From positions 23,459 to 87,458 of the forward strand of contig NZ_QRMP01000014.1 of the NCBI RefSeq assembly GCF_003473295.1: a stretch of DNA of 64,000 nt, given 5' to 3'. The DNA is from Parabacteroides sp. AM08-6. Its GTDB lineage: Bacteria > Bacteroidota > Bacteroidia > Bacteroidales > Tannerellaceae. Under the pieces are notes generated by a model, which ran no database searches, was not told the origin of the DNA, and saw nothing but the letters and a program-made list of their open reading frames with translations. The position numbers and the translations under genes are program-made. Below, in pieces: positions 63,459-64,000 of this stretch; within the stretch, counting starts at the first letter, position 1; the number at the start of each line of letters is the position of its first letter.

Positions 63459-64000
63459 ATGGCAAAGTTACATTTTCGTCCTTACATACCCAACCAAACG
63501 GTTCTTTTTCCCGGGAGAATTGATGAGAATATCGCGGCGAACGCTCCTGTCCGCGTAGTCAATACAGTTGTAGATAATCTCAATCTTGATACCTTCAAGA
63601 CGCTATACAAGGAAACGGGGCGTTGTCCCTATCATCCTAAAATGATGCTTAAGGTGATTATCTACGCCTACATGAACAATATCTATTCGTGCCGTAAAAT
63701 CGAGACGCTTCTCCTACGTGACATTCATTATATCTGGCTTGCCGGTAGCGAGTGTCCGGATTTCATCACCATCAACCGCTTTCGCAACCGTGTAAAGGAG
63801 GAGATAAATAAAGTATTCACCCAGTTGGTCCTTGTGCTTGCCTCCCGCCATGCTCTCCGACATAGTGGATGAACTTAAGGAAGCGCTGGAACATCAGTCT
63901 GTGACAAAGAATGAGGAAGAGAAGAGAGCCCTCCGTGAAAAGAAGAAACAACTCAAGGAACTGGAGAGGCATCGGGACAAGCTAATGGAATACGACAATC
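63459..64000 (+). pseudogene. IS1182-family transposase, internally deleted and frameshifted
   Basis: The first frame starts at 63459 and reads AKLHFRPYIPNQTVLFPGR, the N-terminal domain of IS1182/IS5-like transposases, through DFITINRFRNRVKEEINKVFTQLVLVLA. It then stops at 63870. From about 63850 a different frame gives LSDIVDELKEALEHQSVTKN and a Lys/Glu-rich helix found further on in full transposases. The segment that normally lies between, holding the first catalytic Asp within a DGTKIE-like motif, is missing. A deletion with frameshift has therefore made the gene inactive. The end is beyond the window. Confidence 0.75.

Larger units (their letters stand above)
63044..64000 (+). mobile_element. 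Left part of a degenerate IS1182-family element
   Basis: A likely terminal repeat GGGTGTGTGTCAAAAC begins at 63044. A 415-base leader with several hairpins precedes the transposase fragment. The right end is outside the window. The leader is unusually long for this family, so the left boundary is provisional. Confidence 0.55.

Overview
The window is chromosomal DNA of a gut-type Bacteroidales bacterium, most likely Parabacteroides or a close relative; the genus is an inference. The evidence is the Bacteroidota promoter signature (TTG-type -33 box, TAnnTTTG -7 box) before many genes, a Bacteroidales-1 RNA downstream of ribosomal L20, a Rho factor with a large disordered insertion, secreted GH92/GH20 glycosidases and DUF4248/HU-like phage-type genes. 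No rRNA, tRNA or CRISPR array was found.

Layout. 1-5,060: partial panB, a double-GNAT acetyltransferase, an AlaX-type tRNA editing protein, and an ABC exporter with an exported NEW3-domain protein. 5,210-9,570: pgk, then a cobalamin riboswitch in front of anaerobic ribonucleotide reductase nrdD-nrdG. 9,539-about 16,700: a phage-derived accessory island. Its left arm is a leftward early-type operon (coiled-coil protein, unknown proteins, a VSR-like nuclease, a DUF4373 protein, an unknown protein). Its centre is a 780-bp control region with palindromic operators, 22-bp-phased repeats and a complete structured-RNA transcription unit. Its right arm carries an unknown gene, an HU-like protein, DUF4248, a holin-like protein, an M15 peptidase and a spanin-like lipoprotein. 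It has no integrase, terminase, capsid or tail gene.

16,251-29,160: a small lipoprotein, a secreted Gfo/Idh/MocA oxidoreductase, proS, an ATPase-DUF4435 fusion, a GT39 transferase, a HAD phosphatase, rho, tilS, a zinc-ribbon coiled-coil protein and a Nif3-family protein. 29,269-35,560: aspS and a GH20-GH92 glycosidase pair. 35,670-41,630: Bacteroidales-1 RNA, thrS-infC-rpmI-rplT, and a TPR protein. 41,677-50,650: biotin carrier and carboxyltransferase, def, ruvX, a polyprenyl-phosphate sugar transferase, an OmpA-family protein, and the nucleotide-sugar genes gmd, fcl and rfbA. 50,784-58,200: a HdeD-like membrane protein, queD-queE, dihydroorotase, and the glycerol genes glpF, glpK and glpD. 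58,281-62,808: a class A penicillin-binding protein and a YeiH-type transporter with its LysR regulator. 63,044-64,000: the left part of a degenerate IS1182-family element.

The least explained part is the control region of the island (about 12,980-13,760), above all the structured-RNA unit at 13,339-13,646, together with the lysis-type gene set that has no virion genes beside it.
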